Both the position numbers and the translations under genes were made by a program. The notes under the pieces are model-generated. The model ran no database searches, was not told where the DNA came from, and saw only the letters and a list, made by a program, of their open reading frames with translations. Positions 1 through 7,614 of a stretch of DNA of 64,000 bases are shown here, piece after piece (within the stretch, counting starts at the first letter, position 1; every line of letters starts with the position of its first letter). The stretch comes from DATHVR01 sp035461175 (lineage in GTDB: Bacteria; Actinomycetota; Acidimicrobiia; Spongiisociales; ZC4RG35), in assembly GCA_035461175.1 (NCBI GenBank), contig DATHVR010000151.1, positions 25,499 through 89,498 on the forward strand, given 5' to 3'.

Positions 1-1983
1 CCGAGTCAGGTCGTCGAGCAGCGAGTTGGCCCCCTCGACCAGGGTGGCCAGGGCTTCGGCCAGAAACCAGCCGACGAAGTTGCCGGCCCGAAGATGATTG
101 GCGAGAGCCGAGGCCACCGCCCCGCTCCGGGAGAACCTGGCCAGATCTGCCTCCAGCGTCTCCCGCTGGGAGCGCCGTTCGCGCACCCGATCGAGATCGG
201 CGGCGGCGGTGGCACAGGCGGCGGCCAGCCGGGACGAGGCGGCTCCGGACCCGCCCACTCCGAGTTCTTCCAGCTTCGCCGCCAGCCGTGCCCGTTGCTC
301 CTCGAGGTCGGCCTGGGCCAGCTTGGCCTGTTCCTCGCAGGATTCCACCCTGGCGTCGAGCAGCTGGGCCTGTTCCCGGGCCCATTCCGCCAGTTCGGAC
401 CAGGCGTCGTCGAGGGCATCCCGTCCCGCCGCCGGAGGCCCGAGGGCGGCCACGCCATCTCGCGCCGCCGAGTAATCATCCCACGCCTGACGCTCGCGAG
501 TTTCCAGGGTGGTCAGGCCGGCCCGGGCGTCGACCACCCTTCGCCGGGCCTCCTTCAGAGCATTCTCCAGGACGGCGGCTTCCGCATCGAGCCGGCTCCG
601 TTCATCCAGCAGGCCCTTGAGCTCGGGCTCGCCGGGGGCATCGCCCAGACGCCGTCCCAGGTCATCGATCGTTTCGACACAGGCGGCGTGGGTGGCGCCC
701 GCCTCAGCCCGGGCGTGTTCGGCTCGGCGCAGAACCGACTCTGCTTCGGCGACGGAACCCTCGGCCGAGCCGACGGCCGCCTTCAACTCGTCCAGGTCGA
801 CCGGCGAATCGTCCGGCTCCTCCTCGAGAGGACGGTGGCACACCGGGCAGGGATCGCCGGCGTGGAGGCCGACGGCGAGAGCATGGGCGGCGTGGCGGGT
901 GCGCGCCTCCTCCCAGGCAGCAGCCGCCCCGTCTCGACCCGACCGTGCCTGAGCGACGGTCTCGGTGGCCGATGCCACCTCCTGATCGAGACCGGCGAGG
1001 TCGATGGCCTCCCGCTTCTTCTCGGACTCACTCAGTTGCTGTCGCATCTGGAGCATCGCTTCGAGTTCCGGACGTGACGGCGTCCCGGCGGCGGCTTCGA
1101 CGGCCTTCTCGACGGCCTCCATCGCCTGGCCCTCGTCGGCCTGGGCCTGGCTGAGTCGCTCGCGGGCAACCTTGAGATCCTCCGCCAGCCGCCCGACCGA
1201 ATCGGGAACCCGGACCTGGGCCACCTGTTTCTGTTGTTCCTGAACCGCCTTCAGCTCCTCGATCCGTTGCCGGACTTCGTTCTGAGCCGCCTGGATCTGC
1301 TCCTCGGCGTGGCCGACCGGCCCCACCTGGGCCTCGAGTGTGGCCAGACGCCGGGCGGTCTGGTCCTCGGCCTCGGCGGTGGCGTCGGCAAGGTGGTCGA
1401 GTTGAGTCCGGGCCGACTCCCCCAGCGCCTGGGCGGTGCGCTGCCGCTCCACCGCCAGGCGGCGCACCTCGTCGAGAACTCCCATGTCGAGCAGGGCCTT
1501 GACCAGCGCCTGCTGGCCGGCCGGGGTGTCGTGGAGGAAGGCGGCGAACTCGCCCTGGGGCAAGACGACCGAGCGATTGAAGTGGTCGAGCCCGAGCCCG
1601 AGAAGTTGCTCGACGTGGCGGCCTACCTCGTCGGCTCCGGAAGCGAGCACCGCTCCCCCACTCTCGAGACGGGCCTCGGCCACGGTGGCACCGCCCCGGG
1701 GATTCCGGCGCACCACCCGGGCGGCGGTGTAGGGAACCCCTTCGACGGTGAACTCGAACAGGACCCGGGCCTCGGCGGCCCCGAGGGAGATGACGGGCTC
1801 CACCGCCCGGCCTCCGTAACGGGCCACCCTTCCATACAGGGCAAACGTGATGGCATCGATCACCGAACTCTTGCCGCTGCCGGTGGGGCCGGTGAGGGCG
1901 AAGAGGTCGAGCCCACCGAAGTCGATCTCGGTGGCCGACCGGAAAGGTGCGAACCCGGCCATCTCGAGGCGTTCAGGCTTCAT
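1..1983 (-). CDS. sbcC: Exonuclease subunit SbcC (Rad50-like), cut by the left window edge
   Basis: This is the ATPase and coiled-coil subunit of the SbcCD (Rad50-Mre11) complex, which processes DNA ends and hairpins. Only the first 661 codons are in the window. The N-terminus reads MKPERLEMAGFAPF and is followed by a Walker A motif, GPTGSGKSS, at about residues 32-40. A zinc-hook motif, CPVCHRP, sits at about residues 379-385 in the same frame, so the coiled-coil arm and hook are intact. The signature motif and Walker B lie beyond the left edge. The ATG at 1983 overlaps the end of sbcD by 11 nt, indicating translational coupling. The call is secure; only completeness is unknown. Confidence 0.96.
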   Translation of the reverse strand, partial: MKPERLEMAGFAPFRSATEIDFGGLDLFALTGPTGSGKSSVIDAITFALYGRVARYGGRAVEPVISLGAAEARVLFEFTVEGVPYTAARVVRRNPRGGATVAEARLESGGAVLASGADEVGRHVEQLLGLGLDHFNRSVVLPQGEFAAFLHDTPAGQQALVKALLDMGVLDEVRRLAVERQRTAQALGESARTQLDHLADATAEAEDQTARRLATLEAQVGPVGHAEEQIQAAQNEVRQRIEELKAVQEQQKQVAQVRVPDSVGRLAEDLKVARERLSQAQADEGQAMEAVEKAVEAAAGTPSRPELEAMLQMRQQLSESEKKREAIDLAGLDQEVASATETVAQARSGRDGAAAAWEEARTRHAAHALAVGLHAGDPCPVCHRPLEEEPDDSPVDLDELKAAVGSAEGSVAEAESVLRRAEHARAEAGATHAACVETIDDLGRRLGDAPGEPELKGLLDERSRLDAEAAVLENALKEARRRVVDARAGLTTLETRERQAWDDYSAARDGVAALGPPAAGRDALDDAWSELAEWAREQAQLLDARVESCEEQAKLAQADLEEQRARLAAKLEELGVGGSGAASSRLAAACATAAADLDRVRERRSQRETLEADLARFSRSGAVASALANHLRAGNFVGWFLAEALATLVEGANSLLDDLTR

Positions 1984-3109
1984 GGGCCTCCTCGACCAGG
2001 TCCTCGAACAGCTTCACGACCGCCTCGTCGAAGGCGTCTACCTCGTTGAGGTATTCGGTGAGCAGCTCGGAATGGGAGCGCCCGCTCCGATCGGGCCGCT
2101 CCCCGGCCTGGTCCTTCCGGCGCCGGGGGTCAATCACCACCTCGACTGCCTGTGGGAGCATCTCCCGGACCGTGTCGGCGATGCCCACCCGCACCGGCTC
2201 GTCGAGGACCACCCGGACGTAGTCGGATTCGGGAATCTCGGCGGCGGCCGCCTCGACCTGGGCCAGGGTCCCCGACACGGTCCGCAGCCTCCTTCCCCGG
2301 CTCAGCGGGCGGAAATCGACCTTGGAGGGTTGCCCGGGCTCGGCCTCGACCAACAGGACACCCTTGCGATCGTCCTCTTCACCGAAGTCGAGCTGGATCG
2401 GCGAACCCGAGTACCACACCGGGGCACCCGCCGGCAGCTTCTGATGGCGGTGCAGGTGCCCGAGGGCGACGTAGGACAGGCTGGTGGGGAACGCCTGGGA
2501 GGGAATCGAGTAGTCGAACACCGTATGAGCCGCCCGCTCCCCACCGCCCACCTCGCCGCCGTGGACCATGACGTGGCCCACCACCACGTTGACGTCGTCG
2601 GCGGACAGGTCCTGGCACAGAGCCTCGATGATGGCCGACATGCGGTCGACGTACTTGCCGCCCTGGCGGTCGGCATCGAGGTCCATCAGATCGGCCGCCG
2701 AAACGATGGCGCGCTGGGAGACGAACGGAATCATCGCCACCCGGGCCGGTTCCACCGGCCGCACCACGCCGCCCCGGTCGGGAGCCGCCACCGTGCTGAC
2801 ACTTGTCACCCGCCCCAGTTCGAGTAGAGGAGCCACCGCCTCCAGACGCCGGGGATGGTCGTGGTTGCCCGCCACCATCACCACCGGTGCCACCTGGGCC
2901 AGTTGCATCAGGGTGCGATACACCAGTCGCTCCGCCTCGGGGGGCGGGCTGGAGATGTCGAACTGGTCGCCGGCCACCAGCACCAGATCCACCGCTTCGT
3001 CGGCGGCGATCCCGGCCATCTCGTCGAGGACCTCGGTTTGCTCCTCGACACGGCTGCGCCCGCGGATGGTACGGCCGACATGCCAGTCGGCGGTGTGGAG
3101 AATCTTCAC
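1973..3109 (-). CDS. sbcD: Exonuclease subunit SbcD (Mre11-like nuclease)
   Basis: This is the metallophosphoesterase nuclease of the SbcCD complex, 378 aa. Visible phosphoesterase motifs are DWH (D8, H10), GDQFD (D48), GNHDH (N82, H83, D84) and GHLHRHQ near residue 210; together these bind the two metal ions. The protein starts directly with the nuclease fold (MKILHTADWHVGRT), so the start is well placed. Its 3' end overlaps sbcC by 11 nt and both are on the minus strand, forming an operon. The 158 nt upstream hold a long inverted repeat and the divergent start of a serpin gene. No motif is missing. Confidence 0.97.
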   Translation of the reverse strand: MKILHTADWHVGRTIRGRSRVEEQTEVLDEMAGIAADEAVDLVLVAGDQFDISSPPPEAERLVYRTLMQLAQVAPVVMVAGNHDHPRRLEAVAPLLELGRVTSVSTVAAPDRGGVVRPVEPARVAMIPFVSQRAIVSAADLMDLDADRQGGKYVDRMSAIIEALCQDLSADDVNVVVGHVMVHGGEVGGGERAAHTVFDYSIPSQAFPTSLSYVALGHLHRHQKLPAGAPVWYSGSPIQLDFGEEDDRKGVLLVEAEPGQPSKVDFRPLSRGRRLRTVSGTLAQVEAAAAEIPESDYVRVVLDEPVRVGIADTVREMLPQAVEVVIDPRRRKDQAGERPDRSGRSHSELLTEYLNEVDAFDEAVVKLFEDLVEEAHEA

Positions 3110-3164
3110 TGCTCCGAGACTAGGTCGGGGGTGTGACAGTTCCCGGCGTTTGCCGCCCCCGCAA

Positions 3165-3220
3165 CCGTTCTGTGGGCCGGAAAGCGCGCCAGAACCGTCA
3201 TTTTCCGACCCACAGAACGG
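3165..3220. repeat. 20-bp inverted repeat in the sbcD/serpin divergent spacer
   Basis: The left arm at 3165-3184 and the right arm at 3201-3220 are reverse complements at 18 of 20 positions, separated by a 16-nt spacer. The element lies between the start of sbcD (minus strand) and the start of the serpin (plus strand). It could be an operator, a cruciform-forming repeat or an attenuator hairpin for the serpin transcript. There is no T-tract after it. Its arm sequence does not match the two other hairpins noted at 38620 and 55294. Confidence 0.75.
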
Positions 3221-3267
3221 ATCCGTGCCCCTTTGGCGGGAACCCGCCCGCCCACCGCCGACGTCAG

Positions 3268-4548
3268 ATGGGCATGAAGCGTGTGCCCTCCGTCTTCGCC
3301 GCCCTCGCCCTGGTAGCTACCGCTTGCGGCACCGGGACGACCCCTACCTTCGACTCCGAACCCATCACCGAACCCACCGAGACCGCTCCCCCGGGGCCGC
3401 CCCGGACCCTCGCTGTCTCGGTGTCGCGGACCGATCCCGATCCGGCGGCGCCGGTCGCCCAGCTCGTCACCGGGTTCAACGACGCCGGCTTTGAGTTGCT
3501 GGGGCGCCAGGGGACCGAGAACTTCGTCTTCAGCCCCCTCAGCATCGGCCACGCCCTCCTCATGGCGCGAGGAGCTGCCGACGACCCCACCGGCCGGGCG
3601 ATCGATGCCAGGTTCGATCTTCCCGAAGACCGGGCTGCCCACCAGGCCTGGAACGCCCTCGATCAGCAACTGGGTCAGGCGACCGCCGATCAGGACGAGA
3701 TGGAGGTCACGATCGCCGACCGGATCTGGCCCCGGATCGGTCTGGAGCCGGAACAGGACTGGATCGACCTGCTGGCGGCCGAGCACGGCGCCTCGGTGGA
3801 GACTCTGGACCTGTCCGGTGACCCCACCGGGAGCCGGAAGCACATCAACGAATGGGTCTCCCAACAGACTCAGGGCCTCATCCCCGACCTCCTGCCAGAC
3901 GGATTCATCACGCCCCAGACCCTGTTGGTGCTGACCGACGCCGTCTACTTCGAGGCCCGCTGGCAGACGCCGTTCGGCAAGTACGGCACCGTGAGTGAAG
4001 ATTTCACGCTCCTGGACGGGAGCACGATCCAGGTCGAATACATGCGGGAACTGGAACTGCTGGACCGCCGCGGCGTCGGGGACGGCTTCGTCGCCGCGGA
4101 GATCCCCTATGTGGGCGGGGAGTTCTCGATGCTGCTGATCGTGCCCGACCGGGACCGGTTCACCGAGATCCGCGATTCCCTCGACCAGGGGCTGGTAGAC
4201 ACCATCGACCGCACCTTCGAGGAGGGGCCATTCGAACTCCTGGTTCCGAAATGGGAGACAACCACCAACCTCGATCTGCTCCCGTGGCTCGAAGAGGCGG
4301 GCGTAGCCCCCGGAAGCTATCCCGGCATCGACCCGAGCGCCTTCCTGGCCGGAGCCGTCCATGGCGCCGACATCGCGGTGGATGAGGAGGGGACCGTGGC
4401 GGCGGCCGCCACCGGACTCGGCTTCAACGAATCGGCCGGGGCTATGCCGGAACTGACCATCGCCGCCGACCGGCCCTTCCTCTACCTGATCCGCCACCGT
4501 CCCAGCGGAGCGGTCTTGTTCGCCGGCCAGGTGACCGACCCGCGCTAG
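3268..4548 (+). CDS. Serpin-family protease inhibitor, predicted lipoprotein
   Basis: This is a serine or cysteine protease inhibitor of the serpin fold, probably anchored on the outer face of the membrane. The start MGMKRVPSVFAALALV leads to a lipobox ending ATAC, followed by a Thr/Pro-rich linker and then a full serpin domain of about 380 aa. The strand-3A region (LTDAVYFEARWQTPF) is recognisable. The hinge reads DEEGTVAAAAT, the pattern of inhibitory serpins, and the C-terminus has RPFLYLIRHRPSGAVLFAGQV. Counting from the hinge puts the P1 site near the Asn-Glu-Ser-Ala stretch, but the loop length varies, so this is uncertain. An alternative start is the ATG at 3274. The tail overlaps the converging DUF190 gene by 4 nt. 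Confidence 0.93.
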   Translation: MGMKRVPSVFAALALVATACGTGTTPTFDSEPITEPTETAPPGPPRTLAVSVSRTDPDPAAPVAQLVTGFNDAGFELLGRQGTENFVFSPLSIGHALLMARGAADDPTGRAIDARFDLPEDRAAHQAWNALDQQLGQATADQDEMEVTIADRIWPRIGLEPEQDWIDLLAAEHGASVETLDLSGDPTGSRKHINEWVSQQTQGLIPDLLPDGFITPQTLLVLTDAVYFEARWQTPFGKYGTVSEDFTLLDGSTIQVEYMRELELLDRRGVGDGFVAAEIPYVGGEFSMLLIVPDRDRFTEIRDSLDQGLVDTIDRTFEEGPFELLVPKWETTTNLDLLPWLEEAGVAPGSYPGIDPSAFLAGAVHGADIAVDEEGTVAAAATGLGFNESAGAMPELTIAADRPFLYLIRHRPSGAVLFAGQVTDPR

Positions 4549-4883
4549 CTCTCTCCCGCCCGGTAGACCCTGACCTCCACCCTCTCCAACGTCACCAGGC
4601 CGTCGCCGATCATCCCCTCCAGGGCGGGGAGGACTGCCTCGATCTTCTCAGAGGCGTCCACACACTCGATCACGATCGGCAGGTCCTCCGATAGGCGCAG
4701 GATGTGAGCGGCATGGAGGCGACTCGACTTGCCGAAGCCCTCGATCCCGCGCAGGACGGTCGCTCCCGCCAGACCCTCCTTGCGCATCAACTCGACTATC
4801 GCCTGATACAGCGGCCGTCCGTCGTAGGTATCGGACTCGCCGATGAATATCCGCAGCAACCGGGCCTGGCTGGTGTTCTCCAT
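4545..4883 (-). CDS. DUF190 family protein, linked to fluoride export
   Basis: This 112-aa protein has the DUF190 pattern: RLLRIFIGESDTYDGRPLY at the start, the VLRGIEGFGKSSRLHAAH core and a VIECVDASEKIEAVLP region. DUF190 proteins have a PII-like alpha/beta fold, are frequently encoded next to crcB and are thought to modulate fluoride or other transport; the mechanism is unknown. It follows crcB by 8 nt as the last gene of the riboswitch-controlled operon. Its stop overlaps the tail of the converging serpin gene. Confidence 0.93.
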   Translation of the reverse strand: MENTSQARLLRIFIGESDTYDGRPLYQAIVELMRKEGLAGATVLRGIEGFGKSSRLHAAHILRLSEDLPIVIECVDASEKIEAVLPALEGMIGDGLVTLERVEVRVYRAGES

Positions 4884-4891
4884 GTGCTCTC

Positions 4892-5245
4892 CTATCCGTT
4901 CGTGAGGCTATACCCGAGGGCGGCAAGGGCGACGCCACCGACGAGGCCACCCAGCAGGTTGATGAAGGCGAGCGGGCGCAAGCGCACCATTCCGATGCGC
5001 AGCGTCTCGACCATCCAGGTCGAGTAGGTGGTGAATCCGCCCAGGAAGCCGCCGAGGCCGATCACCCACGGAGACGTAGCACCACCGGCTCCGGCCACCA
5101 GTCCAAGCATGAATGCTCCACTCAGATTGACGAGGATGGTCCCGGCCGGAAACCCGGCCCCGGCCCGCTCCTGGACGAAACCCGAGAGGATATATCGCGC
5201 CACGGCCCCCACTCCTCCGGCCAGCGACAGGATGACCAGGCTCAC
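4892..5245 (-). CDS. crcB: Fluoride channel subunit CrcB/Fluc (second subunit)
   Basis: This is a small four-helix membrane protein (117 aa) that exports fluoride. Family motifs are GGVGAVARYILSGFVQ near the N-terminus, NLSGAFMLG in helix 2 and GFLGGFTTYSTWMVET in helix 3. The GTG start at 5245 overlaps the stop of the upstream crcB copy as GTGA, so the two are translationally coupled. Paired crcB genes usually make a heterodimeric channel, each copy contributing opposite topology; that is likely here but inferred. Confidence 0.95.
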   Translation of the reverse strand: MSLVILSLAGGVGAVARYILSGFVQERAGAGFPAGTILVNLSGAFMLGLVAGAGGATSPWVIGLGGFLGGFTTYSTWMVETLRIGMVRLRPLAFINLLGGLVGGVALAALGYSLTNG

Positions 5246-5661
5246 GTGGCCCCTCCGCCCAGCCGCAACCCGAGTTGTGCCGACGCCAGGCCACCGACGA
5301 GCGAGGCCAGGAGGTAGGCGAGCGCCGGACCGACACGGGCGGCTTCGACCAGCATGATGAGGTCGACGCTGAATGCCGAGAAGGTGGTGAAGGACCCCAG
5401 GAGCCCGATCCCCCAGAACTGGACCGACCATCGCCGGTCGGGAGCCGTCCGCTCTCGCCGGGACACGAGATAGCCGAGGAGGAAGGAACCGATCAGATTG
5501 ACGGCCAGGACCGATGCGGGAAACCCATCGGCCGGATGCGATATCAGCTCTCCGATTCCGACCCGGGCGGCCGAACCGAGAACCCCGCCGCCGAGCACGG
5601 CGACAAGCGACCGAAGCGGCTCTCGACTGCGTTGCGATCGGGGATGGGGATGGCTCGACAC
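5242..5661 (-). CDS. crcB: Fluoride channel subunit CrcB/Fluc (first subunit)
   Basis: This is the first of two tandem fluoride-channel subunits. The core motifs are GGGVLGSAARVGIGE, NLIGSFLLGYLVSRRE and GLLGSFTTFSAFSVD. I place the start at GTG 5661, preceded by a good ribosome binding site (GGAAGGA), giving 139 aa. An upstream in-frame ATG at 5688 lies inside the predicted fluoride riboswitch (its conserved GATGGCTCCTG segment), so it is very unlikely to be used. The gene is coupled to the second crcB copy by a 4-nt overlap and begins 93 nt after the HerA-like gene. Confidence 0.93.
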   Translation of the reverse strand: MSSHPHPRSQRSREPLRSLVAVLGGGVLGSAARVGIGELISHPADGFPASVLAVNLIGSFLLGYLVSRRERTAPDRRWSVQFWGIGLLGSFTTFSAFSVDLIMLVEAARVGPALAYLLASLVGGLASAQLGLRLGGGAT

Positions 5662-5678
5662 GGTTCCTTCCGTCTGTC

Positions 5679-5728
5679 CAGGAGCCATCAGCCCTTGTCG
5701 GGCGCTTCACGGCGAGCCCCATCGCCGG
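5679..5728 (-). promoter_or_regulatory. Fluoride riboswitch (crcB motif)
   Basis: Read on the minus strand, the stretch contains GGCGATGGGGCTCGCC (5726-5711), then AAGCGCCC, a short loop and GGGCTGATGGCTCCTG (5694-5679). This is the recognised pattern of the fluoride-sensing crcB RNA: a GGCGAUGG...UCGCC first stem-loop, a GCC/GGC stem and the conserved UGAUGGCUCCU segment. It sits directly before the crcB-crcB-DUF190 operon, the expected target. It presumably raises expression when fluoride binds. A covariance-model search would settle it. Confidence 0.92.
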
Positions 5729-5753
5729 GGATCATCCTAGTTCTACGAGCGGG

Positions 5754-7433
5754 TCACAATCCCTCGAAGGGGTCGTCGGGGACGTCGCCCCGGCCCGCCC
5801 CGGCAGCCACCTCGGATGGGCGGGTGGCCCAGGCCGGGAAGGGGAACTCGGCCACGACCGGCACGGGTAGTTCCGGCTGGCTGACCAGCATCGTTCCCGG
5901 CTTGATGATGGTGGCCCGCTGACGATGGACCTGGGGCAGAAACCCGTACTCCTCCCGGCTGGCCTCGGCCGAGTCGAGTCGGCCCACCACCCGGATCGAG
6001 GAGTTGGCGATGATGCGGCGCTCAACCTCGGAGGCGGTCTGCTGGGCGCCGATCAGGATCACACCCAGGCTGCGACCGCGTTCGGCCACATCGAGCAGGA
6101 TCTCCTTGATCGGGCTCGACCCGTCCCGGGGGGCGTACTTGTTCAACTCGTCGAGCACCACGAACAGGAGATCGTCGTCACCCTGGCGACCCTGCCGTTC
6201 CTTCTGCTCGAAGGCACGCCGCACCGTGACCCCGACGACGAATCGCTTGGCCCGGTCGTTGAGATTGTGGAGGTCGACCACCGTGACCTGGTTGTTCTCG
6301 AGGGCCACCCGGTGTCGCTCCGGGTCGGGGAGATTGCCCCGGATCAACCGCTCGACGTGACGTACCGCCGAGTTGAGCCGGCGGACGAAGGCGTTGATGG
6401 TCCCCCGCCCGATGGCAGTCCCGGCCCAGACCGGGCCGTCGTCCTCGCTCAGGACCTTCTCGGTGATCAACTCGACCAGGGCGCGGAAAGTGCGGACCGT
6501 GGTCCCGTCGATCACCACCGATCCGTCGTCGGTGGCCTGGGCCCGCTTCAACTGGGCCATGACCGAATACACCACCATGGTGTACTGGGCCCGGTCGTCC
6601 TCGGCGTCGGCGAACAGGAACGGAAGCAGGTCGTCGTGGCAGAACTCGCCCAGGGACCAGCAGAACGAGGTCACGTCGGACCGGGAGTGGACGTCGGCCC
6701 GCAGGGTGGCCGAGTCGGGGCGGGGCGGGGCGTAGAGGCCGACCGAGCGGAAGGGCTCGGCCGGCAGCCCCAGCGACCCGTAGCGGGCGACCTGGTCGGC
6801 GTCGAGGAGACCGTTGGGGCGGTCGAGATGGAGCAGATCCTCGCCCTTGACGTTGAAGATCAGAGCCTTGGTGTTTATCGCTCCCGCCCCCAACACCCCG
6901 CCGGTGAACAGGGAATGGAGCAGAAAGGTGGCGTAGGTGGTCTTCGTGGCCACCCCGGACACACCCGAGATGTTGACGTGGGCGCCCCGCTCCCCGTTGA
7001 CGAACTCGAAGTTGACGAACAGCGGCTCGTCGTCGCGGGTCATCCCGATCACCAAGCGGCGCTCCATCCGGTCGAAGAAGAGCGCCTTGTCGCGCTCCTC
7101 CCCCTCGGCGCGGGCCACCGGCTGGCCGGGCCGGGGCGGGACGAACACCTCGGGTTCGAAGCGGGTGGCGGTGATGCGGGCGGATTCGGCCACCTCGGCA
7201 GGAAGGACGCCATCGGAGATGAGGAAGACGTCCGAGTCGAAGCGTGCTCCCTCGTGGCGGGCCCGGACCTGAGACACCATCCCGTAGACCCGCACCGCCT
7301 CGCCCGTGGGGAGCACCCTTTCCAGGGCGACGACGTCGTCGAGCTGGAGGTACTGACCCTCCGCCACCGCCACCCAGAAGTCGAGCGGGGTGGCGTCTTC
7401 GGTTCCGATCACCCGGCCGACCATCTCTGCCAT
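5754..7433 (-). CDS. HerA-like / DUF87 P-loop ATPase
   Basis: This 559-aa ATPase is of the HerA/VirB4-like class, DNA-translocating hexameric motors. Its N-terminal beta-barrel-like region (residues 1-150) begins MAEMVGRVIGTEDATPLDFW. The P-loop position reads ISGVSGVATKTTYATFLL (about 155-172): Lys and Thr are kept but the Gly before Lys is Thr and spacing is one residue longer than canonical. Walker B is LLFVVLDELNKYAP (about 422-434), and a sensor-like region, ILIGAQQTASEVE, follows. The start is ATG 7433; the longer open frame upstream has no family similarity. It lies near sbcDC, reminiscent of HerA-Mre11-Rad50 loci, but no NurA gene is visible. Confidence 0.85.
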   Translation of the reverse strand: MAEMVGRVIGTEDATPLDFWVAVAEGQYLQLDDVVALERVLPTGEAVRVYGMVSQVRARHEGARFDSDVFLISDGVLPAEVAESARITATRFEPEVFVPPRPGQPVARAEGEERDKALFFDRMERRLVIGMTRDDEPLFVNFEFVNGERGAHVNISGVSGVATKTTYATFLLHSLFTGGVLGAGAINTKALIFNVKGEDLLHLDRPNGLLDADQVARYGSLGLPAEPFRSVGLYAPPRPDSATLRADVHSRSDVTSFCWSLGEFCHDDLLPFLFADAEDDRAQYTMVVYSVMAQLKRAQATDDGSVVIDGTTVRTFRALVELITEKVLSEDDGPVWAGTAIGRGTINAFVRRLNSAVRHVERLIRGNLPDPERHRVALENNQVTVVDLHNLNDRAKRFVVGVTVRRAFEQKERQGRQGDDDLLFVVLDELNKYAPRDGSSPIKEILLDVAERGRSLGVILIGAQQTASEVERRIIANSSIRVVGRLDSAEASREEYGFLPQVHRQRATIIKPGTMLVSQPELPVPVVAEFPFPAWATRPSEVAAGAGRGDVPDDPFEGL

Positions 7434-7614
7434 CGGCGGCGAGGGTAGTGGGCGGCTGTGACATCGACCGAAGCGATCGATCCACCGCCGGGCGTTCTGT
7501 GATGGTGGGCGGCTGGCCCGGATTCCCTCCCGGCACCTCCTGCCCGGAATCCCTGGTCGCGCCGGAGGCACGACCCATTGCCCGAAGCCCCGGTTCGGAG
7601 TCCGCTCGGGTACG

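Noticed and set aside
94..1077. Plus-strand frame opposite sbcC
   Set aside because: Codon-aligned shadow of sbcC, whose zinc hook and Walker A fix the real strand and frame.
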